DNA of 64,000 bases from Cryobacterium flavum (GTDB lineage Bacteria > Actinomycetota > Actinomycetes > Actinomycetales > Microbacteriaceae), in assembly GCF_900103805.1 (NCBI RefSeq), contig NZ_FNIB01000003.1:200987-264986 (forward strand). The letters run 5' to 3'. A model generated the notes under the pieces. That model had not been told where the DNA came from. It worked only from the letters and a program-made list of their open reading frames with translations, and did not search any database. Shown here one piece after another: positions 27,131-36,016 of the stretch. Every line of letters begins with the position of its first letter. The stretch's first letter is position 1. A program made the translations under genes and the position numbers.

Positions 27131-27978
27131 CCGACACGATGAACATCGGGCAGCGCATCGACGGTCGCTACGGCGAGCTGTCGCCGCAGGAGCAGCGGGT
27201 GGCCGATTTCATCCTCGATCACCTGAGCGACCTCGCGGTGTACAACGCGTCGGAGCTGGCCCGACTTAGCGGTGTTTCCAAGGCCACGGTGTCGCGACTG
27301 TTTCGCCGGCTGGGCTTTCAGGATTCCGCCGAGGTACGCGAGCACGCGCGCACCCTGCGCAGTCACGGCGCCCCGGTGGGTGGGGCGGGAGCCTCCGCCG
27401 GTACGCCGTCGCGCCTGGCCGCGCACCTGGAGGGTGAGCAGGAGAACCTGCGGCGACTGCTGCAAAACCTCGAAGACGGTCGACTGGATGCCGCGGCGCG
27501 GCTGATCGCGCACGCCGGCAACGTCGTCGTGATCGGGCTGCGCAACAGCTACCCGCTGGCCCTGCACCTGCGCCAGCAACTCGCCCAGGCCTGCCAGAGC
27601 GTACGGCTTGCGCCGCTGCCCGGGCAGTCGATCGGCGAGGATCTGGCCGGACTCGGCCCGCACGACGTGGTCGTTCTGCTCGGTTTTCGGCGCCGCACCG
27701 CGGGCTTCGGACAGCTGGTCGCGGCGATCCAGCGGCGGGGGATCCCGCTCGTGCTGATCGCCGACCCGTCGGCCCGCAAGCATGCCGACGGCGCGGCGGT
27801 CTGGCTGGAATGCCCGATCGATAGCGCTTCGGCCTTCGACAGCTATGCCACGGCGATGAGCCTGATCAACCTGCTCGCGACCGGCGCGATGGGGGCGCAC
27901 GTGCGCGAAACCCGCACCCGCATCGCCGCCATCACGCAGGTGTACGAAGACCTCGACGAACTCGAGGCGCCCTGGTGA
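27127..27978 (+). CDS. RpiR-family transcriptional regulator (HTH-SIS)
   Basis: The protein is 283 residues. The N-terminal HTH_6 domain covers residues 5-80 (LSPQEQRVADFILDHLSDLA, SELARLSGVSKATVSRLFRR). The SIS domain spans 120-255 (VVIGLRNSYPLALHLRQQLA, DVVVLLGFRRRTAGFGQLVA). RpiR proteins sense a small ligand through the SIS fold and often repress catabolic genes. It is embedded in the ureide operon through a GTGA overlap at each end and is the likely reader of the TGAAA/TTTCA-type repeats at 25141 and elsewhere. Confidence 0.9.
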   Translation: MTDTMNIGQRIDGRYGELSPQEQRVADFILDHLSDLAVYNASELARLSGVSKATVSRLFRRLGFQDSAEVREHARTLRSHGAPVGGAGASAGTPSRLAAHLEGEQENLRRLLQNLEDGRLDAAARLIAHAGNVVVIGLRNSYPLALHLRQQLAQACQSVRLAPLPGQSIGEDLAGLGPHDVVVLLGFRRRTAGFGQLVAAIQRRGIPLVLIADPSARKHADGAAVWLECPIDSASAFDSYATAMSLINLLATGAMGAHVRETRTRIAAITQVYEDLDELEAPW

Positions 27979-28166
27979 GTAGATTGGGCACCATGTTGAC
28001 TCTCTCGGTCTCTGCGCTGCGCGACCGCCTGCACACCTGCCTGGCCGTCGACCGCTGGGCCGAGGAGGTCGCGGCGGGCGCCCCCTACGTCGAGGCCGGT
28101 GCGCTGCTCCTGCGCGACATCGCCCTGTTGCGCCTCGCCGCCCTGCTCGACGCTGGCGCGGTATGA
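27975..28166 (+). pseudogene. OHCU decarboxylase, core deleted in frame
   Basis: The 63-residue frame (GTG 27975 overlapping the RpiR stop; ATG 27993 is possible) holds the N-terminus of 2-oxo-4-hydroxy-4-carboxy-5-ureidoimidazoline decarboxylase (SALRDRLHTCLAVDRWAEEV, AAGAPYVEAGALL) fused to its C-terminal helix (LRDIALLRLAALL). The family is about 165 residues. Roughly 95 are missing, including the GHPRIG histidine and the SREQ glutamate. Its stop overlaps the HIU hydrolase ATG (ATGA). Function as a decarboxylase is not expected. Confidence 0.75.
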
Positions 28167-28564
28167 GCGCGGACGGCGCCGAGCGGGCGGCGCGCACGCC
28201 GGGACTGGAGCTCGCGGATGTCGCGGCACGCAGCCACGTCACGACGCACGTGCTCGACTCCGTCACCGGCCGGCCCGCGGCGGGCGTGGCGGTCACGCTG
28301 GAGCAGCGCGTCGGCACCGCGTGGGTGTTGGTCGAGACCGGCGAAACGGATGCTGACGGGCGCCTCACCGCGCTCGGCCCGGCGGCGCTGCCAGCCGGCC
28401 GGTACCGCATCAGCTTCGATACCGGAGCCTGGTTCGCGCAGGCCGGGCGGGACACCTTCTACCCGGAGGTGACGATCACGTTCGACCTCGCCGACGTTGC
28501 GGAGCACTATCACGTACCCCTGCTGCTCGCCCCGTTCGCCTATTCAACCTATCGAGGCCGCTGA
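28163..28564 (+). CDS. hiuH: 5-hydroxyisourate hydrolase
   Basis: This 133-residue transthyretin-like protein carries HVTTHVLDSVTGRPAAGVAV, GETDADGRL, FYPEVTITF and a C-terminal HYHVPLLLAPFAYSTYRGR, which match the active-site His, Arg and YRG(S/R) end of HIU hydrolases. It opens the unstable product of uricase to OHCU. About 25 extra residues precede the domain. ATGA coupling to the OHCU decarboxylase remnant links two consecutive pathway steps. Confidence 0.93.
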   Translation: MSADGAERAARTPGLELADVAARSHVTTHVLDSVTGRPAAGVAVTLEQRVGTAWVLVETGETDADGRLTALGPAALPAGRYRISFDTGAWFAQAGRDTFYPEVTITFDLADVAEHYHVPLLLAPFAYSTYRGR

Positions 28565-28628
28565 CCGCGCCGAGCCGTGAGTTTCGAACGCCGAGGCGTG
28601 AGTCTTGGGCGGATGCACCACCCCGCGA

Positions 28629-30041
28629 CTACTCCACGCTCACCCGGCGACCGCGCACATACACCCCGGTGATCGCGGGCTCCCGTAAAGCGAGCAGCAG
28701 CGCGAACAGAGTCTGCTCAGCGGCCAGCGCGGCGTCGTCGGCCCGCACGGCGTTTGCGAGCACGAGCGCGAGCGATTCCCAGCGATCGGGGTCGATGAGC
28801 AGAAAGTCCGCGTCCTTGCCGAGATCGAAGTTGCCGAACCGATCCTCCATGTCGAGGGCTCGCGCGCCGGCAAGGGTTCCGGTGAACAGCAGCGCGGCCG
28901 GGTCGATCGCCACGCCGGCCTCGCCGGGTTCCGACAAATGTGCTTTGTAGCAGTCGTTGAGCACCCGCGCGACGAGCCATTCGTCGCCGCCGCCAACATC
29001 CGTTCCGATCGCTACATTCACGCCGAAACCCGTTGTGCGACGCCACGGCATGGTGCCGGAGCCGAGGAACCCCTGCGAGGTCGGGCAGTGTGCGATCGAC
29101 GTGCCGGTGTCGGCCAGGCGGGCGAGCTCCGAGTCCTGGCAGTGCACGGCGTGCGCCAGGATGCTGCGCCGCCCGAGCAGCGAGGTGCCGCCGCGGGCTG
29201 AGCCCGGCAGGAAGCATCCGTCGTAGGTGTCGAGGTACGTTTTTGTGCCGTACACCGATCGCACGGCGGCGATCTCGCCGGTATCGGGCCGGTCGTTCTC
29301 GTTGAGGTGGCTGTGAAAGTAGACGCCGCGCCCGCGCACCGAGTCGTAGAGTTCGCCGAGCCCGGCCAGGGTTGTCGGCGTCACCGAAAGGCTGAATCGC
29401 GGCACGATCGCGACCTGCAGCAGCGCGGTCTGGGCCGTACCGGTGTCGACGGCGTGCCAGCGGTCGATCTCGGCGGCCGCGAGCTCAAGAGCCTGCTCCT
29501 CGCTAGTCAGAAGCGTGGCGGCCGAGTCGGTGCCCACGGTCTGGATGCCGCGCCCGCTCACCAGCCGCAGGCCGGCCGCCTGGGTTTCTTCAAACAGCGC
29601 GTCCTGCGCCGGCGCAAACGCCGACCCGAACACGAGGGCGCTGGTCGTGCCGACGGATGCCCGCCTTCTCGTGAAATCCCGCGCCACCTGTCGCGCAAAC
29701 CCCGGGTCTTCCAGCAGGGACTCCGCCGGAAACACGCACTCGTCGAGCCATTCCAGTAGCTGGCCGCCGCCGTAGGCATCCGTCGTGTAGGTCTGCGGAA
29801 AATGAATGTGGGTGTCGACGAACCCCGGCAGGATGTACCCGGTCCTGGTCACCGGCAGCGCGGCGAACGCCGTCGGCAGCTCGGCGAAGGGACCGACCCA
29901 GGCGATCGTGCCGCCCGCCGTCGTGACCAGGGCGCCGTCGGGCACCGAAACGAGGTGCGAACGGGCCTGATCCACGGTCGGCGCGTCGGCAATGTGAAAG
30001 ATGTGGCCGCGGAAGACCGTTCTACCCGATGCTTCGTACAT
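28629..30041 (-). CDS. guaD: Guanine deaminase
   Basis: This 470-residue amidohydrolase-superfamily enzyme carries metal-site motifs GFVDTHIHFPQT, FHSHLNENDRP, LAHAVHC and AIGTDVGGGDEW, in the order and spacing of guanine deaminases. It turns guanine into xanthine, the substrate of the xanthine dehydrogenase encoded upstream on the same strand. The gene converges with hiuH and lies 176 bases after uricase, so it may share the minus-strand transcript. Confidence 0.92.
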   Translation of the reverse strand: MYEASGRTVFRGHIFHIADAPTVDQARSHLVSVPDGALVTTAGGTIAWVGPFAELPTAFAALPVTRTGYILPGFVDTHIHFPQTYTTDAYGGGQLLEWLDECVFPAESLLEDPGFARQVARDFTRRRASVGTTSALVFGSAFAPAQDALFEETQAAGLRLVSGRGIQTVGTDSAATLLTSEEQALELAAAEIDRWHAVDTGTAQTALLQVAIVPRFSLSVTPTTLAGLGELYDSVRGRGVYFHSHLNENDRPDTGEIAAVRSVYGTKTYLDTYDGCFLPGSARGGTSLLGRRSILAHAVHCQDSELARLADTGTSIAHCPTSQGFLGSGTMPWRRTTGFGVNVAIGTDVGGGDEWLVARVLNDCYKAHLSEPGEAGVAIDPAALLFTGTLAGARALDMEDRFGNFDLGKDADFLLIDPDRWESLALVLANAVRADDAALAAEQTLFALLLALREPAITGVYVRGRRVSVE

Positions 30042-30217
30042 ATCTACGGAGATTATCGCCTCGAACCTGGGAGATCGGCGATTTCGGCACCATCTCGTGA
30101 AACTCTCCGCAGATTTGCACGGTGCCCACCGGAACCGGGCCCGACGTCGCCGAGCCGCCCGGCAAAACCGAGCCCCACTCGTTCGGGCGGCCCGTCACGC
30201 CGCGCCGCCCACAGCAC

Positions 30218-31123
30218 CTAAACCAGCCCGGCATACGAATCCCAGGCGGGACCGGCGTCGGACGCATCATCGTGCGTGATGGTCGCCTGAATGAGTCCGT
30301 AGGGCCGGTCGGCGGCGTGGTACACCTCGTCGTTGTTCGCCACGTTGAACGGCGACAGGTCGTATAGAAAGTGATGCTTGTTCGGCGCCGACAGCCGAAT
30401 CTCGGCGATGAGCGGATACGCCTCCAGTACGGCCTCGCCCATGCGGTACAGCGTCTGCTGCAGCGCGAGAGAGTGTACGAGCGCGAACTGGGTCATCAGA
30501 ATCTGCTTGATGCCGGCATAGATCGCCTCCCAATCCACGTCGGTGGTCATGAACCGCCAGCCCGCCGTCAAAGACGTGGCCATCACCCGGTCGTTGGTCG
30601 GTTGCAACAGCGTGTACGGATCCTGCATGAATCCGGCGAACTCCGACCCTGTCGACTTGAGAATCACCTGGTCCTTTAGCCCGCCGACCACCCACACCTG
30701 CTGCGCCGGCCCGGTTCCCTCGACCGAAATCGCCGCCGTGCGTGTTTTCTGGCCGCGCCGCATCCAGGTGTGGTTGTGCTCGGCGCCGTCCACGACCACG
30801 CGTTCCCAGGCGAATTCCTCGATCTCGATGCGCGCCCCCGCGACGGGTTCGATGTGGTCGACGAAGTGCGTGGCGAGGTCGATGCCGTAGCTCTCGATCG
30901 ACAGCAGCCCCTTCTCCTTCGCGAACGAGTAGGCGGTCTGCTTTTGCGTGTTGGTCGGCAGTACGTGCAGTTGGTCGCCCACGAGGTGCGCCGCCGCGAA
31001 ATCGCCGTGCAGCGCCGTCGACACGCTCACATCGTGGATCTCATGCCGCGGCGTATCCCGGTAGATGCGCACGATGCGGTTCTCCGCCTTGCCATAACGG
31101 TTGGATCCGAGAACGATCGACAT
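30218..31123 (-). CDS. Uricase (factor-independent urate hydroxylase)
   Basis: The protein is 301 residues, full length for the family. Recognisable parts are VLGSNRYGKAENRIVRIYRD with the catalytic lysine, LPTNTQKQTAYSFAKEKG with the threonine, FAGFMQDPYTLLQPTNDRVM and the C-terminal IQATITHDDASDA. It oxidises urate to 5-hydroxyisourate and peroxide without cofactor. The start at 31123 (MSIVLGS) follows a GGGAG site; a much longer upstream frame overlaps the allantoinase remnant in another phase and is not coding. Confidence 0.94.
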   Translation of the reverse strand: MSIVLGSNRYGKAENRIVRIYRDTPRHEIHDVSVSTALHGDFAAAHLVGDQLHVLPTNTQKQTAYSFAKEKGLLSIESYGIDLATHFVDHIEPVAGARIEIEEFAWERVVVDGAEHNHTWMRRGQKTRTAAISVEGTGPAQQVWVVGGLKDQVILKSTGSEFAGFMQDPYTLLQPTNDRVMATSLTAGWRFMTTDVDWEAIYAGIKQILMTQFALVHSLALQQTLYRMGEAVLEAYPLIAEIRLSAPNKHHFLYDLSPFNVANNDEVYHAADRPYGLIQATITHDDASDAGPAWDSYAGLV

Positions 31124-31154
31124 CTGGTGCTCCCTGCTGGTTGTTCGAATAGAT

Positions 31155-31748
31155 CTAGAAACGGATGCCGCCCTCGGGCATGAGCAACGCTCCGGTCGGC
31201 CGCCCGGCCACGTCGTCGTACACCGAGAACACCTCGCGTCCGGCGAGCCAGGTCGTATGCACCCGGCCGACCAGAAGTGCGCCGTCGAAGGCGCTGACCT
31301 TGTTCTTGTGCCGCAGGGATTCGGCGTCGACGAGAAACTCCTCGGCCGGGGCGAACGCGACGAGGTCGGCATCCGCTCCGACCGCGATGGCACCCTTGCC
31401 GGCCAGGCCGTCGTGACCGGCGAGGCCAACGAAGCGGGCCGGGGCCGCGCTCATCCACTCGACGACCTGCTCCAGGCCGAGGCCGCGGGCGAGGCCGGCC
31501 GACCACACCGCGGCGAGGCTGACCTGCAGGCCGGAGATTCCGCCCCAGGCGAGGCGCACCTTACGCAGGGCGGTGGCGGTCGGCGCTTGGTCGGGGGTGG
31601 CGACATCCGTTTTTGACGGGGCGTCGATGACCGCATCGATCGGGAGAATCGCGGTGATGACCCCGTTCGTGACGCAGACGGCGGCCGGAATGAAGCCCTG
31701 CGCGGTCAGTACCCGTTCGGAGCGGATGACGAGATCGGGGTCGGTCAT
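31155..31748 (-). pseudogene. Allantoinase, core deleted in frame
   Basis: The 197-residue frame from ATG 31748 (GAGAGGAC site) keeps the first 45 or so residues of an allantoinase (DLVIRSERVLTAQGFIPAAV) and then jumps to the C-terminal third (APTATALRKV, LAWGGISGLQVSLAAVWSAG, KGAIAVGADADLVAFAP, HKNKVSAFDG). Allantoinases are about 450 residues. About 260 are gone, with every metal ligand (HxH, carboxylated Lys, two His, Asp). It cannot hydrolyse allantoin. The frame is open through the junction, and uricase starts 31 bases downstream. Confidence 0.8.
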
Positions 31749-31788
31749 AGGGTCCTCTCGGGTGTGAATACCGGCGGCTGCTGTGCCT

Positions 31789-31816
31789 GTTTTCACCCTA
31801 CTGAAATCGGATTCAG
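31789..31816. promoter_or_regulatory. TTTTCA-N6-TGAAA / CTGAA..TTCAG repeat upstream of the allantoinase remnant
   Basis: TTTTCA and TGAAA face each other over 6 bases, and CTGAAATCGGATTCAG adds a second dyad, 40-70 bases before the ATG at 31748. The half sites match those at 25141. Probable operator of the minus-strand purine genes. Confidence 0.4.
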
Positions 31817-31819
31817 CCC

Positions 31820-32102
31820 ATTTGGGGGTTTGGAAACGTGCCCGACCTGCCCCGTGATCAGGCCGAAATATTGCGCGGCTGGGGCCATCAACTGCCGCGC
31901 GCCGCGAAGTGGGGGCGACAGGCCCGCGCCGGCCCGGGGAACTCAGCCATTCTGCCGCCGGATCAGGCCGCTTTTGCTCCTGAGACAGCCATCGCCCGAC
32001 GCAGCCTGCCCACGCGACCTGCCACACCCGTTGGTCGAGCCTGTCGAGGCCACCATCGCCCAACGCGAGCCGGCCTAAGCGACCCGGGCCCGCAGCATCC
32101 GC
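31820..32102. other. Intergenic region with REP-like fragment
   Basis: There is no supported gene in the interval between the allantoinase remnant leader and the end of the xanthine dehydrogenase gene. TTGGTCGAGCCTGTCGAGGCC at 32031-32051, a GGTCGA..TCGAGGCC dyad, is like intergenic repeats scattered in many Microbacteriaceae genomes (recalled, not searched). Confidence 0.4.
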
Positions 32103-34952
32103 TCAACCGTGCAGCAACCGCCAGATGCGGTCTCGCGACATCGGCAACTCGGTGGGACGGATGCCGATCGCGTCACGCACCGCATTGGCCAGCGCCGGCG
32201 CGACCGGGTTGTAGGTCGATTCGCTCATGGACTTGGCTCCGTAAGGCCCGAGCACGTCGTGACTCTGCGCAAAGTAGACCTCGGTGACCGGCAGATCGAC
32301 CAGCTGGGGAACGTGGTAGTTGCGCAGCACTCGGGTCGTCACCGCGCCGGCGCCGTCGAGCAGCACCTCCTCGAACAGGGCCGTACCGAGCGCCTGTGCG
32401 ACGCCGCCCTCGATCTGCCCGCGACACTGCTCGGGATTCATGACGAAGCCGGCGTCGGCGGTCTGGATCGACTGCAGAATGCGCACTTCACCGGTGTCGG
32501 TGTTCACGGCCACGCGAAAGGCGTGCACGTTGAAGGCCAGGGAGCGCAGCGCTCCGTCTTCGCGCCGCGTGGCGGTCAGATCGATGTCGTTGGCGGTCGC
32601 CCAGGAGGCAAGCTCGTCGAGCGAGACGACCGTGCCCGCCGCGCGCAGCCCATCCCGTTCGAGCTGCCACGTCACGTCGGCCGACCCACTGCGCGACGCC
32701 GCGGCTGAACTGAGCGTCTCGGCCAGCGCGGTCGCCGCGGCGAGCACGGCTTTGCCGGCTACCACCACCCCGGCCGAGCCGAACGCGCCGGAATCGTAGC
32801 CGGCGGCATCTGTGTCGGAGTGCACCAAATCGATGCGGTCCACCGTCGTGTGCAGGGCCGTCGCGGCGATCTGGGCGTGCACGGTCGTGGTGCCGTTGCC
32901 GAATTCGGTCGTGCCAACCCGCACCAGATAGCGGCCGCCCGCGAGCAGCTGAACGGATGCCTGCGACCGGTGGCCGCGCGGCGGCGTCGTCGCGATCATC
33001 GACGACGCCATGCCGGTACCGACCCGCCACGGGGGCCCGGCCGGAACGACGGCCCCATTGCCACGCTTCAGCGCCGCTTCGGCCAGGTCGAGGCACTGGT
33101 CGAGGCCGTAGCTTCCGAAGATCAGGTCGGGTCCTTCCTCGTGCGTGACCACGAGCGGGTCGCCGGGCCGCACCGAGTTCAGTCGGCGCAGTTCGAACGG
33201 GTCCACGTGGAGTTTGCGGGCCAGTTCGTCGAGCGCGCACTCGATGGCGAAGATGATCTGGCCGAGGCCGTAGCCGCGGAAGGCGCCCGACGGGGGGTTG
33301 TTTGTGTAGACGCTCTGGGCATTTACTTGTTTGTTGGGCACGTGGTACAGCGCGACGGACTCGCTCGTGCCGTGGAACATCACACCGGGCGCGTGGTTGC
33401 CGTAGGCGCCGGTGTCGGCGAGCACGCCGAGTTTCAGGGCGGTCAGGCGGCCGTCGGCTGTGGCTCCGAGGGTGACGTCCAGCGTCATGGGATGCCGCAC
33501 CGGGGCGATGGTGAGCTCGTCGGTGCGGGTGAATTCGTACTGCACCGGCCGCCCGGTTTTCAGCACGGCGAGGGTGACGAGGTCTTCGGTGAGCAGCTCC
33601 TGCTTGCCCCCGAAGCCGCCGCCGACCCGGGCGGTGAAGACGCGCACATCGGCCGGTTCGAGGTCGAACAGACGGCAGATCTCCTTCTGCACCAGGAACG
33701 GCACCTGCGAGCTCGTGCGCAAGTTCAGCCGGCTCTGGTCGAGCCAGCCGATTGTGGCGTGGGTTTCGAGGTGGGTGTGCGAGATGCGCTGGGTTTGCCA
33801 ACTGCCGGAGACGATGGTGGTGGCCTCGGCGAGGCCGGCCTCGACGTTGCCGTATTCGCCGTGCAGTTCGGCGACCAGATTGCGCCGAGGGTCGGCCAGG
33901 CGCGACACAACCGGGTCCTTGTCGCCGTGCACGAGCGGCGCACCGGGAGCGCCGGCCAGCTGCGGGTCGAACACGGCATCGAGTAGCTCGTATTCAACCT
34001 CGAGCAGCCGGCAGGCGGCCTCGGCGATGGCGACCGAGTCGGCCACGACCGCCGCAACCCGCTGTCCGCGAAAGCGCAGCGTCGCATCGAAGACCAGGGT
34101 GTCGTCGGGGTCGTCGAATCGGCTTTCATGCCGTGCCGTGGAGAACAGCGTCGCGGGGGAGTCGGCGTGGGTGAGCACGCGGTGCACGCCGGGCAGTGCG
34201 GCCGCCCTGGTGGAATCTAGAGAGCGGATGCGTGCATGCGCGTGCGGACTGCCCAGCACAGCAAGGTGCAGTAGCCCGGGAATAGCCACATCGAGGGTGT
34301 ACGGCTCGAGCCCGCTGACCACGCGTTCTCCGGCGATCGCCCCGGAGGAGGTGCCGACCGGGCCGACGGCCTGGCCGGCTCGGCCGGTCGCACGCACCCG
34401 GCCGAGCATTGATGCGTCCGACTGTTCGCGCCCGGGCACCACGTGGCAAGAGCCTTCCGGCGGGGTGTGCTGGCCGGTAATTGCGTCGGTGATCGAGCGG
34501 TAGCCGGTGCACCGGCAGAGGTTGCCCTTGAGTAGTCGGGGCAGGTCGTGCAGTCGCGGCACCGCGCCCGGTTCGGTGTCGGCATCGGCTTCGATGGCGG
34601 CGGCGGTCACGACCATGCCGGGCGTGCAGAAGCCGCATTGAAAGCCCGCGGAATCGACGAAACGCTGCTGCACGGGCGCGAGATTGCCGGGCTGGCCGAG
34701 GCCGGCCGCGGTCGTGATCTGCTTTCCGGCCGCCCGGTACGCCGGGTAGATGCAGGAGTGCACTGGTGTGCCGTCGACCTGCACCGTGCAGGCGCCGCAG
34801 TCGCCGGTGTCGCAGCCCTTCTTCACCTCGAAGTGTTCCTGCTCCCGTAACAGCGTGCGCAGGCACTGGCCGGCAGCGGGCGTCGCCTCGACCCGGGTGC
34901 CGTTGACCTCGAAGGTGACGGTGGCGACCATCGCGGCCTGTTCCAGCGTCAT
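32103..34952 (-). CDS. Xanthine dehydrogenase, fused 2Fe-2S and molybdenum subunits
   Basis: The protein is 949 residues. Residues 8-165 form the two [2Fe-2S] domains (EVKKGCDTGDCGACTVQV; CGFCTPGMV and CRCTGY). After a linker of about 35 residues, the molybdopterin domain runs to the end: ISHTHLETHATIGW, ARVGGGFGGKQE, GAFRGYGLGQIIFAIE and VGTTEFGNGTTTVHAQ, with a terminal QIEGGVAQALGTALFEE and GPYGAKSMSEST. It hydroxylates hypoxanthine and xanthine to urate, passing electrons to the FAD subunit upstream, with which it overlaps (ATGA). The fusion of small and large subunits without FAD is common in actinobacterial purine clusters. No truncation seen. Confidence 0.92.
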   Translation of the reverse strand: MTLEQAAMVATVTFEVNGTRVEATPAAGQCLRTLLREQEHFEVKKGCDTGDCGACTVQVDGTPVHSCIYPAYRAAGKQITTAAGLGQPGNLAPVQQRFVDSAGFQCGFCTPGMVVTAAAIEADADTEPGAVPRLHDLPRLLKGNLCRCTGYRSITDAITGQHTPPEGSCHVVPGREQSDASMLGRVRATGRAGQAVGPVGTSSGAIAGERVVSGLEPYTLDVAIPGLLHLAVLGSPHAHARIRSLDSTRAAALPGVHRVLTHADSPATLFSTARHESRFDDPDDTLVFDATLRFRGQRVAAVVADSVAIAEAACRLLEVEYELLDAVFDPQLAGAPGAPLVHGDKDPVVSRLADPRRNLVAELHGEYGNVEAGLAEATTIVSGSWQTQRISHTHLETHATIGWLDQSRLNLRTSSQVPFLVQKEICRLFDLEPADVRVFTARVGGGFGGKQELLTEDLVTLAVLKTGRPVQYEFTRTDELTIAPVRHPMTLDVTLGATADGRLTALKLGVLADTGAYGNHAPGVMFHGTSESVALYHVPNKQVNAQSVYTNNPPSGAFRGYGLGQIIFAIECALDELARKLHVDPFELRRLNSVRPGDPLVVTHEEGPDLIFGSYGLDQCLDLAEAALKRGNGAVVPAGPPWRVGTGMASSMIATTPPRGHRSQASVQLLAGGRYLVRVGTTEFGNGTTTVHAQIAATALHTTVDRIDLVHSDTDAAGYDSGAFGSAGVVVAGKAVLAAATALAETLSSAAASRSGSADVTWQLERDGLRAAGTVVSLDELASWATANDIDLTATRREDGALRSLAFNVHAFRVAVNTDTGEVRILQSIQTADAGFVMNPEQCRGQIEGGVAQALGTALFEEVLLDGAGAVTTRVLRNYHVPQLVDLPVTEVYFAQSHDVLGPYGAKSMSESTYNPVAPALANAVRDAIGIRPTELPMSRDRIWRLLHG

Positions 34953-35779
34953 GACTGACTTGCGACGTCGGTCGAGGCGGCGAGTTCGGCGCGAATCTCT
35001 TCGCCGAGCAGCAGTCCCATCGCGCGTCGCCAGTCGGCGGCGCCGTGGGCATCCGTGAACCAGCAGTCGATCGCGGCAATATCGCCGGCGAGAACGTCGG
35101 CGGCGGGCAGTTCCGAATACCGCAGCTGCACGGGGCGCAGCGTCGCCGCCGTGACCGTGAGCACGAAGACGCCGTCGGCGTCGACCCGCCCGGCCAACAC
35201 CGCGCCCGAGCGTCCGAGCGGTGACAGGGCAATCTTGCGATACGCCGTCGTGGCCTGCAGCGAGGTCAGCGGCACTCGGATGGAACGCAACACATCATTG
35301 GCCGCAAGCGCATTGGTCATATTGCCGGTGACGAACTGTCGGGCCGGTACGACCTCGTCACTGCCGTCGCCGCGCCAGACCAGCAGCTCGGCATCGAGCG
35401 CGACGGCGAGGGTGATCATGGGCCCGGCTGGAAGCGAGGTGGCCAGGTTGCCGCCGACCGTCGCCACATTCCACACCTTGAACGAGCCGAACAGGGCCGT
35501 GCAGCACTGATAAAAAAGCGGATGCGCCGCCCACCCGGCCTGCATGGGCAGCCGGGAGAGCTCGGCCAGAGTGCATGTTGCCGCGATCTCGAGGCCATCC
35601 TCGGTAATCGTGAGCGCCGGCCACCCCAGGGTCTGCAAATCGACGAGTGCCCTGAGGTGGGCGCGCGGGTCGGCAAACAGCTCGGATCCCCCGGCCAACG
35701 GTACGACGGTCGGCCCGAGCGCGATGAGGTCGCTGCGCGTTCGAGCCGGGATGATACGGGTCACGGTACTGAGGTCCAT
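34949..35779 (-). CDS. Xanthine dehydrogenase FAD-binding subunit
   Basis: The protein is 276 residues, starting at ATG 35779 with CGGAG seven bases upstream. It has the PCMH-type FAD fold: VVPLAGGSELFADPRAHLRA, ATVGGNLATSLPAGPMITLA and the C-terminal CO-dehydrogenase flavoprotein domain. It takes electrons from the fused iron-sulfur/molybdenum protein downstream and reduces NAD. It is first in the minus-strand operon, so the promoter should lie in 35780-36016, where no clear operator of the TGAAA type was seen. Confidence 0.88.
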   Translation of the reverse strand: MDLSTVTRIIPARTRSDLIALGPTVVPLAGGSELFADPRAHLRALVDLQTLGWPALTITEDGLEIAATCTLAELSRLPMQAGWAAHPLFYQCCTALFGSFKVWNVATVGGNLATSLPAGPMITLAVALDAELLVWRGDGSDEVVPARQFVTGNMTNALAANDVLRSIRVPLTSLQATTAYRKIALSPLGRSGAVLAGRVDADGVFVLTVTAATLRPVQLRYSELPAADVLAGDIAAIDCWFTDAHGAADWRRAMGLLLGEEIRAELAASTDVASQS

Positions 35780-36016
35780 TGTTGTCTCCGTTGGATGCTG
35801 TGAATCCCACTCACTATGCGGTGGCGCATCCATGCGAGCGGCGCTGGCACACGGTTTGAGTTCACGAGGGCGAAGCGAGCACGGGAGTAGGCGCCCCGCC
35901 TGGTCGGGACCAGACTACCTTTGGCGGCCCGGGATTAGCAGACACGAGAGCACCCGCAGGTTGATTCCCAGCCGACGCTGTCATTATTTGGTCGATTACG
36001 ACGGTGGGAGACCGAG

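Noticed and set aside
31124..31429. N-terminal extension of uricase to 31429
   Set aside because: The extra 102 residues read antiphase through the allantoinase remnant and lack any conserved sequence; MSIVLGS at 31123 has a ribosome site.
32109..34503. Several plus-strand frames across the xanthine dehydrogenase gene
   Set aside because: All are shadows of a well-supported minus-strand gene.
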